The position numbers were made by a program, and so were the translations under genes. A stretch of 37,778 nt of DNA from Isohypsibius dastychi (lineage: Eukaryota; Tardigrada; Eutardigrada; Parachela; Isohypsibiidae): NCBI GenBank assembly GCA_034696485.1, contig JAQIWT010000083.1, positions 1-37,778 on the forward strand. Reading direction: 5' to 3'. Under the pieces are notes generated by a model. That model worked only from the letters and a program-made list of their open reading frames with translations. It was not told where the DNA came from and made no database searches. Shown piece after piece: positions 1 through 10,136 of the stretch. Every line of letters begins with the position of its first letter. The stretch's first letter is position 1.

Positions 1-2
1 TC

Positions 3-70
3 GTCCGTTGACCTGACCCGTCGAATAAGTCTGTCCGTTGACCCAAAAGTATTGAAAAAAGTATTGAAAA
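3..70. repeat. Short direct and tandem repeats
   Basis: The 11-mer GTCCGTTGACC occurs at 3-13 and again at 33-43, 30 bp apart. It is followed by a perfect tandem duplication of the 12-mer AAGTATTGAAAA at 47-58 and 59-70. The block starts at the window edge, so a longer array may continue outside. Confidence 0.6.
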
Positions 71-113
71 ACGTTCAGCAAAATGGTCGGGTATTTCGGT
101 GGGGGTTTTGTAT

Positions 114-145
114 GTCCCCCCCCCTCCCCCTTGGGGGGGGGGGAC
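114..145. repeat. Poly-C/poly-G palindrome
   Basis: GT, nine C, T, five C, TT, eleven G and AC read in order from 114 to 145. The outer GT plus nine C can pair with the terminal G run plus AC as a stem of about 11 bp with a short loop. Either strand could also form G-quadruplex or triplex structures. It is one of four long G/C homopolymer tracts in the window. Confidence 0.7.
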
Positions 146-634
146 AAAAACACAAATTCCCGTAATCAAACGTCATCGGTACACAGCTTAAGCGTGCCTC
201 CAACTTATGAAATTCCATCGTTTCTATACAGATATGCTCCTGCGTATGTAACGCTAACAAAAACTAGTTATGTTGAACTGTAAGAATTTTTGGTTCTCGT
301 TAGACCAATTTCTAGAATTTCGTTCATGAAACAGCCGACTGAATGACAGCGATTTGAACGAACGAACACTCGGCTATTCAAAACCAAAATTGTCAGTCGG
401 AAAGGTCACTTTGTTATGGCGCATCTGGCCGTTTCGCTGTACACTGATCCAATGACTCATTTGCAGATCAGGCGTTCTAAAACAACAGAAGCCTTCACTT
501 ACGTCGGGTTACTTACTTTGTTGTGACTGTTTTGTGTTCTACATTTACCACATCCGATCGGAGAAGTGTTGCTATCCTTTGGTTGAATATAACATATCCC
601 CGGCTCATCGGGACTGCTGATCGTAATTTGGATC

Positions 635-1778
635 ATGGATAGTTTTGAGAGAACCTTGCTTGTCAAACCAGAAGTATTTGTTTACAAAATTCCCCCTCGG
701 ACTACTACACGTGGTTACAGGTACATTCATCTAGTTTTTCTGGAATTATTACTGTTCATGAATCGTTTTTCAGAGCATCCGATTGGAATTTGGATAAGCC
801 AGATTTCGTGTTGCGTTTGCGAGTTCTTTCCAAGGATCCCAAATGCGTTGTACGATTGGAAGATAAAACCAGCGGTATTGTATTTTTCGCCTTAGACAGT
901 GAACTATCAGGAAGGATTTCTTATGGAGATTTTTTCTCAGGTGAACTGTTTGGGGAATGCCCTGTGGACACTTTCCCAGGCCCTGCGATTGAAAGCGTCT
1001 CGGATTCAAGTCGCTATTTTGTTCTTAGGCTGCAAGACCCTTCTGGTAAATTGATTTTGGGGAGTTGTTCTAAGGCTCCCAGCTGTAAATATTGTCTTTT
1101 TAGGAAGATCGGCATTTTTGGGTTTGGGATTCACAGATCGCAGTGATTCTTTCGATCTCAATGTTGCTCTGCAGGATTATTTCAAGTTGGTTTAGTTGGC
1201 CCAATCATACAGATTTTGCTTCTCCAAGAAAGCAAAATGAGCTTTTGGATATTTTCAGGGGAATTCGAACGGAAGAGAATATCGTGCAAGAAGAAGCACG
1301 CGATTTAAACAAAGCTCCATTGGATTTAGCTTTTAAAGAAGGACAAATGATCAAAATTAATATTGGAGTAAGTAACCTTTCCTCAGCTCTGGTGCCGTAT
1401 TAATCCTTTTATGCTGTAACTATGAACTTTTTGTAGAAAAAAAGCTCATCTGTTACAAAAAGACCAACTTCCGATAGCAGCTTCACCCCCGGTCTCTTAC
1501 CTCCTCCCCCGGGAGGTTCCAGTGGTCCAAGGATAATTCCTCCTCCGCAGTCTGCAGCTTCCGGTCCACCCAGAGAGGCACCCGAACCAAAAAAGCCACT
1601 TGTTTCTGAAGGCTCAAGTGGACTACTGGATTTCGATCCGCTTTCCTCGAATACTGATGGCCAAGGAGATTCCATGTAATTTTAGCTAGTTGCAAGTACA
1701 AATTCTCAACAGTGCTGATTAGTTGTTTGTAGGTTGGCCGGAAAGTCTTCTTCGGACAGATCGTGGATGGGTTTCTAG
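635..1778 (+). CDS. NECAP: NECAP, adaptin-ear-binding clathrin-coat protein
   Basis: Clathrin-coat accessory protein that binds AP-2 and helps cargo sorting in endocytosis. I read seven exons: 635-720, 774-874, 941-1045, 1104-1185, 1259-1367, 1437-1675 and 1733-1778. They join to about 255 residues, close to the usual NECAP length. The N-terminal PHear domain shows the family landmarks [40 protein letters not shown] and [21 protein letters not shown] proline/glycine-rich middle follows. The tiny last exon supplies DRSWMGF and the stop, matching the C-terminal WxxF AP-2 ear-binding motif (WVQF in vertebrates). Skipping that splice would end the protein at a TAA just inside the intron and lose the motif. 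The start is the first in-frame ATG of a family-like N-terminus. The homology is certain; exon ends are by eye. Confidence 0.93.
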
Positions 1779-2053
1779 CAATCGTACTCGATGCTTTAGA
1801 TACGCAATAGATACGCATTTGTTTGTTTTTGATGATTTTACTTCTTTTAATTTGTCGTTTCTGCATGACTCAATGCCCCAATCATTCCACTATACATTTC
1901 ATAATATAAACTTTGATTATGAGCTAGAATAAGGGGTTATTCGACACAACGTGAGATGATCGATAATTGGATAAAATGACGCGAATATTTCTGAAAATGA
2001 AAAGAACTTCCGGCGCCAGACTGACTGTGCTACTTTGCAAACAGAAGTATATT

Positions 2054-3489
2054 TCAGCTTGAGAAAGAGCTGGACAAAAAACGGACAGCAACGGCGAAAG
2101 TTGCCAAACCGGCGAAGAACAGGATTCGAAGCCATTTTCTGGCGAAAGCGTTTCTGGGGACCCGGTTGAATTCGTCATTGTTCTGTCCATTTTCGGATTC
2201 ATCTTTAACAGCTTCTTTGCTGGTGACATCCTCCTTTTCTGTGGCCTCCTTCGCTGATTGACTGACTGCATCCTTGTGCATTTGCTCCAGTTTCTTAAGA
2301 AAAAATACTTGAAAGATGTACTGATCGAAGTTGATGATAATCCTTACCGGGAGAATTGTTGGAAACAATGACCGGAAAGTCTGATTATTGAGATTCCACG
2401 CAACCGAGGCCCGCGCCAGTATACGTTTTTCCAAATCCTACGACATTACCGTTAAATAATTCCAGCCAACCCTATTGCAAAGCGCTTACGGTTGTCTTGA
2501 TTGATCCAACAGTAGTCTGATTTCCGGTCTAACAAGAAAAATATCGAATTGAATAAGAGGAATCGAACAAATCCACTCCAAGTTACCATAAAACTGACGA
2601 GTCCACACAAAATCGTCCCCACATTCCAAGCCGGGTTCCAGCTCTCTGAATACAAAAACAGAATAAATAGCCATAAAACTAAATGAATCAGAGATATTCA
2701 CCAGGATGAAAGTCCGAGTTTGATAAACATAACCTAGATAATCAGAGATAAAGTGACCGACAGCCAGATGTGGTGTAGCAATCTGCTTTCAATAAATTTG
2801 GAAGTGCAAAGCATAATAATGCAAAATGATCCAAAAACTAATGCCGTCGACAACTTCGTAAAAAAACCTCGTACCTCGTGTTCGGAGAGAATCGACCGTT
2901 CGGGGTCAGCACCATAATGCTGGGTGGCTAACAGAAACAAAGGTAGATCTAAGATGTCCATAACGCAGAAGTACAGAAACCGCAACAAAGCTTTACTTTG
3001 AAAGGATAATCCCTGTAAAAAAATCTGTAACAATTTTTGTACATACGTCGAGAGATTCATGTAACTTACGATGGAAATATGATTCTCCCAAGGTAAAATC
3101 CACCTAAAACAGAAACGACTGAAATTGGACTTGCATCTCTCCTTGAATTAGCAAGAACAATTACCCTCATACGGAGAATCTTCTGGTCCGGTCACGACGA
3201 AATACCTTCACAGAAACAGTCAACCAAAGAAATTCTTCTCTTCTCCTTCGAGGTTACTCAGAGAAAACCAGATTCTCAACCATTCAGCACTAACTCACCA
3301 TTCCAGAACATTATTCGGTTTCGGTGCTGCAGTCACATAGGGAACAGGATCTGAACAGCAACAAATGACAGCTCAGCATTGAATTACTAATGCATCGACT
3401 AAAGCTTCTCAAAACTGAGGTGCGGACTAACCTTTGATCAATCTGGCGAAATCCTTTTGCAGTCGCATGACAGCAACCTTTTCTGCCAT
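2054..3489 (-). CDS. UBE2J2: Ubiquitin-conjugating enzyme E2 J2-like, tail-anchored
   Basis: ER-membrane E2 that transfers ubiquitin in ER-associated degradation (yeast Ubc6 family). I read eleven small exons beginning MAEKVAVMRLQKDFARLIKD at 3489. Matches to UBE2J2 include DPVPYV..NNVLEW, VVTGPEDSPYEGG, PPSIMVLTPNGRFSPNTR, and the active-site stretch RLCLSNSDFHPESWNPAW, whose Cys is the predicted catalytic residue. VGTILCGLVSFM follows. After the UBC fold comes an acidic/lysine-rich linker, then a C-terminal hydrophobic anchor (ILFFAGLATFAVAVRFL) just before the stop, as expected of a tail-anchored E2. Two introns end in AAG rather than CAG/TAG (3206-3208 and 2294-2296). The 3' end faces NECAP with 275 bp between stop codons, so the 3' UTRs may overlap. 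Confidence 0.93.
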
Positions 3490-4132
3490 TTTGAACCAAA
3501 TGTTCTCTTCAGATCTCCAGGAAAACTGCGGATTCAACCGCGAATACAGCGACGTAGAGCAACAGGAAAGGCAGAAGAACAGAGGAAATTGACAGCGTCT
3601 GAAGTGGTCTAGCTAATGATAGAGGCGATCCCCGAACTCTGAGGTTGATTAATGAATGGTATCAGCACGTTCCGAAAAAGCAAAACTGGAGAAGGAAGAG
3701 CTGCAGACTTACCACTTGATATACTACGTACAGTACAACAGAAGACGAAAACCAGGCGGAAAACCACAATAATGAAATTCCATTCCACGCATGTGTGAGA
3801 ACAGAGGCGCATGCCTTTACGTCACCCAAACCCCCAAGAAACATGTACTGTAACACCTTTCTTTAGGGATTCGTTCGTTGCACCGCTTCAGGGGAGATCA
3901 TGAAAGTTGTAATGCGTGAACTACGATACTCTACGATACTGTACTTTATTTAAAATTTAAATAGGCAGTGTGTTCCAGGCTTGCCACTTGTACGACTGAA
4001 GAGTTTGAACCAGAACCAGCCGATGGAATTTCAGTCAAATCAATTCAAAATTAGGAATAGGAACCACAATACTGAGCGCATATAACTTAAATGACCGGTC
4101 TTAGGAGCTGGCAATGTGGAAGAACTGGAAGG
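3490..4132. other. Intergenic: DHCR24 3' UTR and UBE2J2 5' region
   Basis: There is no supported gene in these 643 bp. On the minus strand the DHCR24 3' UTR runs to an AATAAA at 3945-3950. The remainder up to 3490 should hold the UBE2J2 promoter and 5' UTR. The longer open frames (3609-3856) have no family-like features. Confidence 0.5.
3945..3950 (-). terminator. Poly(A) signal, DHCR24
   Basis: AATAAA on the minus strand, about 185 nt past the DHCR24 stop codon. It is the first canonical hexamer downstream. Confidence 0.55.
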
Positions 4133-6490
4133 TCAATGCCGAGCACTTCGGTTTGTTTTCTCGTAAACATCAGGAAATGCGTCGCCGCACCCAAGATCTG
4201 CTCGCATCCGGTCGTATAAAGAGTGATCGAACATCTGGCGGAACTCGTCGGAGGTCATGTAACTATCCGCGTATAACATTTGAAACCTGCAAAAGAAAAA
4301 TCTGCCACTAAAGAAAATCGGGCTCTATTGGCGAAATCCCACCCATTGTGATCTCGAACAAACTCTTCGACCACCCTTGTGGTCGATCGGAAGTGGAAAC
4401 CTTTTTGCTTGGGCTCTCCATAAGCTCCAATGTCCACGTACATTTCACCGGCTTTGTTTGGATCCGTCGAATGAACAAAACCGGGCCGAGAAGGAAGCCA
4501 GAATGGACACAGCCACAAAGGGTAAATGTTGACCTGTTTGTCGAAAAATATCAGGCTCTCATGCAAATCCTTCATTGGAACTAGCAGATCCTACAGAGAA
4601 GAACGTATCTCATGATAAACTATCTTTGACGGAGACAAACTTCAGTGAGGTGAGTATAGCAACCAAACCTGAATCATTTGTCGTTCCTCGTATAATTTCT
4701 TAATAGTCGCGCCTTGGGTCAACTTCAGAAGCGATACCTTTGGTGGTACCATCCATCCGAGTAAATATCGAAACACGGGTTGATTACCGAAAGGAATGAT
4801 GTTCTGAAAAGAAAACACGATCAAGTTTGTAATGACTCTTAATGACCTTTCAAATTATTTGCAAATCGCATAGGCAAAATGTCGATTGAGGAACTCGGTG
4901 AATTAAAAATTGTACCTCTAACATCCAGAAAATGCTCCGTGTATGCCGATGATAATAATGGCGAAGTGGAATATATTCCACTCTAGATTTGTCCTGTGTC
5001 AGATGACTTTCCACGTGCTTGTAAAACCAGGGCTTCCAAAAGCAACCAATAGTATTGATCTAGATTAGAAAAACAAAAAAAAATTGTTCTCAAGTCATTT
5101 CCGGTAACCAATTTCGTCACCTTATCGGGTTCAGCTTGGTTTGTGAACTGTCCCGTCATAACAACTGCTTCATCTCTCGAAAACACCAGACTTTCAACAA
5201 AATGATTATTCACTCTGTCGGAAGATTTTTCAGCAAATACGTCCGCCCCGTTCGCCGAAGTCCGTGTTGGGAAATATTCAATCCGAACGTATTTCGCAGC
5301 TGGAAGAATTCGAATCTCAGCAGAAACCAGAAACCCCAAGGTGCCGTGGGACCAAGGTACTGCCAGGAACAGTTCCCGGTTCTCCTCCTGCAATGACAAA
5401 ATTTAAGACCAAGGCAAACACTTAGAAAACTAAAAAGTTTAGACTCCAAAAAAATCAAAAAAACCCCCATAAAACAGCAGCAAATTCGAAATTCCAGACT
5501 CTGCCAATTAAAAACGACCAGATGATAAACCTTACTTCGAAACAACCAAGATCCAGATGTATGAGAACATTAGATCACTTACTGCTGAACAATGAACAAG
5601 GGAGCCGTCATGTAAAACAATATCACACGCAACAACAGATTCGGCAAACAGTCCGTAAATATGAGAGGACGTCTCAATTCCAACACCCATAATCAATCCA
5701 CCTACGAATCACAGAACTAAGGTAGCTCACGAACTCAACTGATATCCTATAAATATATTGTTTCTGAATCTAACCAACAGTAAGATCATCCAATTCGGGA
5801 ACAACAGGCAAAGTGTAGCCAAGTGGATTCAACGTTGCAGTCAGTTGCCCCATGGTCACTAGTGGTTCCACGCGCACAATATTCCTCCGCGTATCGATTT
5901 CCAACACATCCATTAAATTAATCTGAATAGCGTTCAATGTGCTCTTGTATAACGGAGTCCGGAAGCTTATCGTAAGCCATCCTGGACGTGCGGTGCACAT
6001 CTTCCTTTTCCGACCAGACTGGTTCCACAATCTCACCTGCAGATCTTGAACCTCTGATTTCGAAATAATTTGCAAAGAATGAAAAAAAGTGTCAAAAAAT
6101 TGAAAACGAGAGATAAAATCGTTTCCCTAATTTATGCAAATTTATTCATCACGCGATTTCGAAAGGCTCTCCCAAAAATCATACCTGGTGCTGAATATCC
6201 TCAACCCGTTTATTGTGCTGCGTTGGAGCACTCCTGAGGTAGAAGATAAATCTATTGCGAACGTAGAATAGCACATCGTAAAACGCGGAAACGGGCAATA
6301 AAAACAGACAAACGAAGATCCAGCGATAATTAATCAGGATATGCTCAAGTCCTCTGGTTTTAAGGACATATAGAACTGACACGAGAAAAGTGGCCAGCAC
6401 TGCAGATATAAACATCTCGGATGCAGTCGAAGGATGATACAGTAACGATTGATCAAACTGATTTCGCAATCCTTGGAAAAAATTCAACAA
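4133..6490 (-). CDS. DHCR24: Delta(24)-sterol reductase (24-dehydrocholesterol reductase)
   Basis: FAD-dependent ER enzyme that reduces the C24 double bond of sterol side chains in cholesterol synthesis. It resembles human DHCR24 throughout. The N-terminal membrane region reads [20 protein letters not shown]. The FAD-binding (PCMH-type) domain shows [51 protein letters not shown] and [14 protein letters not shown]. Later landmarks are [40 protein letters not shown] and [10 protein letters not shown]. The C-terminus [19 protein letters not shown] ends like the human protein. I used the ATG at 6490; the human start aligns nearer an internal Met at about 6415, so the first 25 residues are uncertain. 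It lies only 97 nt downstream of the small TM gene on the same strand. Confidence 0.96.
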
Positions 6491-6586
6491 TCGTTTTTTG
6501 GTTGAGCCCTTCCTTTACAAAGCGAAAAACAGCTGTTTTGCCGGATCAGCGTTGACTATTGGACTGAATAAGACGGTGGCGCATGA

Positions 6587-7033
6587 TTAAATGAAATTTG
6601 GTTCCGCATGCCCCCTGATATAACGTCGGGCCATCGGGTTCATGGTCAGAACATAGCCCACCAACGACAAAATCAATCCTCGGGCCAAACGCCACAGAAC
6701 TAAACTTAGCTTGAGATCAATTTTGCCTTCGTCACCAGTCTCGTGACATGGCTCACAAAAAACTCGACCGATACATTTGATTCGAGCAAACTTTAACCCT
6801 TGAGAAAAACTGACGAACCGATACCAGAGTCCACAAGAATGTGTTCAAGAAATGCTTCGGGGCGTGTTATACTATTACCGCTGCCAGCACCTGATTTTTG
6901 CTGACCTTGAACGAGAAGAGAAGAACCGACCGACTGAAATGAAATACCAAGTTTCAGTCTGAGCTGGTTATACGAAATTTACAATGAGACTGGTATTGAA
7001 TTTTAAACTTAGTACTACCAACAATTTCGACAT
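6587..7033 (-). CDS. Small single-TM protein, unrecognised
   Basis: I do not recognise this protein. Three exons (7033-7019, 6933-6906, 6798-6587) join in frame to 84 residues starting MSKLLSVGSSLLVQGLKF. The middle has a Cys cluster (KCIGRVFCEPCHETG). One hydrophobic helix (LARGLILSLVGYVL) follows, and then a basic tail, MARRYIRGHAEPNFI. Splice sites are GTAGTA..CAG and GTCAGC..AAG. The last exon carries most of the coding evidence: a long open frame with biased residue content. The first 15-nt exon is the weakest part. Size and the positive tail would suit a small mitochondrial or ER membrane protein, but that is inference. It sits directly upstream of DHCR24. Confidence 0.45.
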
Positions 7034-7472
7034 GTTTGTCTGTTTGGCAGTCAGCAGGGGTATCGAGAATTTTTTTTCAACACGATTAAATAATAGCTCG
7101 CACCAGACAGCACAAAGAAACTGATTCCCAAAAATGAAAGTCACTAATTCAGCTTAATAACAGTGGCTACCGATTGACTGTTGGACTGAAAAATGAACAA
7201 AGCGTAGTTTTGCACTTTGTGGAACCAAACGTGGATGAAATCTCGCCGAAAAGGTCACGAAGACAGGAGACGTCTTCATCTCGACAAAAAGCCAACTGTG
7301 ATCTATCTTTATTCATCACAGAAAAGGCAAATATAGTGTGCGATTGAATCAAGCTAAGACTAAAGCATTCACAGTCCACAGCAACAGTAAAAAGCTGTTT
7401 TGATGTTCGCAAAATTAGCCGGTGGAAGTCTATGATAGTTGAGCATCAATTCGCGAACAGCATTAGCACGGA
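7034..7472. other. Intergenic: PEBP 3' UTR and small-TM 5' region
   Basis: The minus-strand open frame at 7167-7412 has no family-like features and contains the likely PEBP poly(A) hexamer, so I read it as 3' UTR. Nothing else is supported. Confidence 0.45.
7308..7313 (-). terminator. Poly(A) signal, PEBP gene
   Basis: AATAAA on the minus strand about 160 nt past the PEBP stop. Confidence 0.55.
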
Positions 7473-8405
7473 TCACCAGCAATTAAACAAAAGAGCTCCT
7501 GCACAAAACAAAGACAACGCAATCGGGTGGTTCAGATCGTGGATTCCTCCAGCACCATTTCCGCCGGCCTTTTTGGGTGTCGGTGCAGGTGACACAGACT
7601 CATCCCACTGCGCAACGAAAAAGTTTCCACCGATCGGATTTCCAAGTTGATTTTTTTCGACTAGTTGATTAAACGGATATCTCAATCTGGTCGGTTTCAG
7701 AATCAGAGGGTCATTTGGTGATATTCTTCCAGCTTGTTTATAAACCAAAATCACATATCGATGGGGACCTAAACCAAACAACGCATTTAGCAAACAATAC
7801 ATCATCTCCGCAGTTATTTGCAGTCGCACCTGAACCGTTTGGTGGCTTTGGTCCAGAATACGCTTGACCAACATCTCCATCCTGGAATCTGTTTCCCGGT
7901 ATGTTTACAATAAGCCAATGAAGGATTGGACTTATGGAATTGTTGGTGATGGACGGTGCGTCCAAATCTAGTAGAGAACTCATTTGTCTATTCACCAAAT
8001 AAAATTCGGCTTCGTAGACGCAACCAATGACTGACCGATCATAATCAACGTATGAAGATCATTCACATTTTCCATGAAAGAATTCCCGGCAAGAGATGGT
8101 GCAGTTTTTGTGTTGTTGGGGGTAAATTCATTCCCTAGATTGACAGGTTGAGGTGTCCCCGGAAACGAAGCCTAATGAAAACGTTTAACAAAACTGCAAA
8201 AGGAATCTCATGTAAAGATGATTTATTGTAAACGAACTTACCGTCAGAAACGCCGGCGCTGTTTTAGTGTTCCCGGGACAATGCGGGCCTCCGTGTAACG
8301 TTTTGTGATTTCTTCGGCGACAAAATTACTATGTCCTGGGATGATAGTGGACTGACCCGTCACAACCGCAAACAGGAACGGGATTACAAAAACAGAAACT
8401 TCCAT
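7473..8405 (-). CDS. Secreted, GPI-anchor-like PEBP (phosphatidylethanolamine-binding protein) family
   Basis: PEBP/RKIP-fold protein of unknown ligand. The start at 8405 gives a signal peptide (MEVSVFVIPFLFAVVTGQ). Later exons show PEBP landmarks: PQPVNLGNEFTP, a DLDAPS motif (family DPDAPS), ILHWLIVNIPGN, YSGPKPPNGSGPHRYVILVY and NPIGGNFFVAQWDE. The tail is glycine-rich, then ends in a hydrophobic stretch (PIALSLFCAGALLF) with no cytoplasmic tail, which resembles a GPI-attachment signal. Introns at about 7789-7849, 7950-8015 and 8176-8241 join in frame. The first exon has a problem: its reading frame meets TGA at 8244-8246 while the family-like sequence continues one frame over, with the shift near the A run at 8262-8265. 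An 81-nt intron at 8259-8339 would also restore frame. Family is secure; N-terminal structure is not. Confidence 0.82.
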
Positions 8406-8913
8406 GATAATTTCTGTGATTAACTTAAACACCGACTGTACCCCAAAATCCACCTTCAAAAACTTGTGTTTTTCACTTCAGCCACTTGATCTTGCCCCAA
8501 GAAATATGATGACAAGTAAGTGCGCGTGTTCGTTCTACTCTCAAAAAGAATGCCAGGCCGGTTGAGCTTTGAACTGCTTGGCTCGATATGAATGACTAAA
8601 ATGACGATTGCCTGAAATTCTTCAGGCGATCGATAAAAAGTATGCGCATGCCACAAAAAAATACCACAAGCTGCTGCCAAGTTTGAAAATCGTCTACTCT
8701 GTTCGTGTCAAAAGTCCAGAGGAACACATGTTATAAGTGCTGCAGGTTTTGAAATTGTTCATCCCAAGCCAAATTTATTGTGGTTTACATTTAGAATTTT
8801 CCCGATTCTTGAAAACATTGATTTAAATAGCCGACTTACGTTCCGCGTAACCGGAAACTTAGGATGCAAGCTGTCGAAAAACTATCAAATAAACAGATTT
8901 CGGCTAGACGATT
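8406..8913. other. Intergenic: COQ9 3' UTR and PEBP 5' region
   Basis: No gene is supported. The minus strand has an AATAAA at 8774-8779 that should end the COQ9 transcript, leaving about 370 bp for the PEBP promoter and 5' UTR. The open frame at 8456-8680 has no recognisable features. Confidence 0.45.
8774..8779 (-). terminator. Poly(A) signal, COQ9
   Basis: AATAAA on the minus strand about 135 nt after the COQ9 stop. Confidence 0.55.
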
Positions 8914-9956
8914 TCAAAAGCTTCTGCGCTGATTCAGTCCGGTTATGTTGGCCATCTAAGAAAAAATAATGTTCGTAATTCATCTCTGGAGATAAATCAT
9001 ATAGAAAATCATCATACCGTAACAGATGCAGATTGTAAAAACGGAAAAAGATACCCCATTGGTTTTTCAATCTATAAGAACAACAAAATGTTGACCAGCT
9101 ATAAAACCTATCATAACAAAACTACGGAAAGACACTTACGCTATGATAAGCGGTGCCCAGTTTCTCGAATTCATCCATGCGACGATCGAGAAACTCCCAA
9201 GTGTCCGAAAATTCTACGGACTGATCTTGCAGCATGAAGAGTTCCGTTGACTGATAGATTGCAGCAATGAGTGCTCTCCGTGGATACCACATTGACTGCA
9301 AAAACGTCATGTTCAAACAATCAAACACCATTTCGATCCAAAACAAATACATCAACTCTTTCATCGCCGCTCAGATGCCACATATCATCGGCGAGTCCCC
9401 CGACCAACCGGAGATATCTCAGCGCATTTTTTGGCTGAGCCAGAATAGCGAGCGCCGAATCCCAGTCATTTAAATCCACTTTATTCAATGACAATCTATC
9501 ATATATGGCCGCCTCAAAATATCCAGGAAGCGGATCAGATTTTGGGGTTGATGTGTCCCGTTGTCGAAACGATCTGCGGAATTTCTCATTCTTCGTTTCA
9601 TACGCGCGAACGACGAGGGCAACAGGTCCTTCCGGAAACAGTCCTTTTGCAGCAGGGGAATATGAGCAGCGTAAGCATGCTATAAAAAGAACGCGAATGA
9701 AATGAAGTGAAAGGTCATCTGAAAATAGTCAAACACGTACCGGCGTCCAACGCTTCGTCGGTCCAGCCGTAAATTGGTACTTCCTTCTCGATTGCAGTCC
9801 TCAAAATCAACGTGCGTTGAAAATCCAGATTTCCGGTTTTTTCATCATCCGAATCACTTGTGTTCGAATCATCCGATGATGAGGAGCTGCTGCTACTTGA
9901 ATAACTTTCACTTCCAGTAGAATTTGAAAGCTGCCGACCTTGGTAGATACAACGCC
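8914..9956 (-). CDS. COQ9: Ubiquinone biosynthesis protein COQ9 (5' end unresolved)
   Basis: Mitochondrial lipid-binding protein that presents ubiquinone precursors to COQ7. A serine/aspartate-rich N-terminal stretch leads into TLILRTAIEKEVPIYGWTDE. Next come YLRLVGGLADDMWHLSGDE, SMWYPRRALIAAIYQSTELF, MLQDQSVEFSDTWEFLDRRM, and a last exon MANITGLNQRRSF, matching the family ending (LTGLNQRR). The residues before the last junction (MGYLFPFLQSASVT) fit the membrane-binding amphipathic helix. The first recognisable exon begins after a CAG at 9957-9959 and has no in-frame ATG. A possible 49-nt intron (9957-10005) joins it to an upstream open frame rich in Arg, Lys and Leu, which suits a mitochondrial presequence but also lacks ATG. 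Identity is firm; the start is missing or supplied by an unseen exon or leader. Confidence 0.9.
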
Positions 9957-10069
9957 CTGAAACGAACAGAATATTGCCACTAACAGTAAGATACGCTTAA
10001 CGTACTCTGTTTAAAATCGGAAAGCTTATCAAAACAAACAACACGAAACTTCGACCGAAGATACTGCAC

Positions 10070-10075
10070 TTTATT
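10070..10075 (-). terminator. Poly(A) signal, glomulin
   Basis: AATAAA on the minus strand about 62 nt past the glomulin stop. It lies inside the open frame that could be COQ9's first exon, so the two transcripts nearly touch or overlap. Confidence 0.5.
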
Positions 10076-10136
10076 CAAATTAAGCAACCTGCGATAAAAT
10101 TTAAAACAATGTAAACGACTCAATCTCGACTCATAC

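Larger units (their letters stand above)
1..634. other. Upstream region of NECAP, no gene seen
   Basis: I find no convincing coding exon here. The stretch holds two short direct repeats near its left end, a C-run/G-run palindrome at 114-145, and otherwise ordinary AT-leaning sequence. It probably contains the NECAP promoter and 5' UTR. No TATA box or initiator could be assigned with confidence. Confidence 0.5.

Noticed and set aside
1-634. A mobile element at the left edge
   Set aside because: Only short repeats and a homopolymer palindrome are present; no transposase, terminal inverted repeat or target duplication is visible.
7167-7412. 81-codon minus-strand open frame between PEBP and the small TM gene
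   Set aside because: It includes the likely PEBP poly(A) hexamer and lacks any recognisable domain, so 3' UTR is the simpler reading.
8456-8680. Minus-strand open frame upstream of PEBP
   Set aside because: No homology-like features, and it does not splice cleanly into PEBP.
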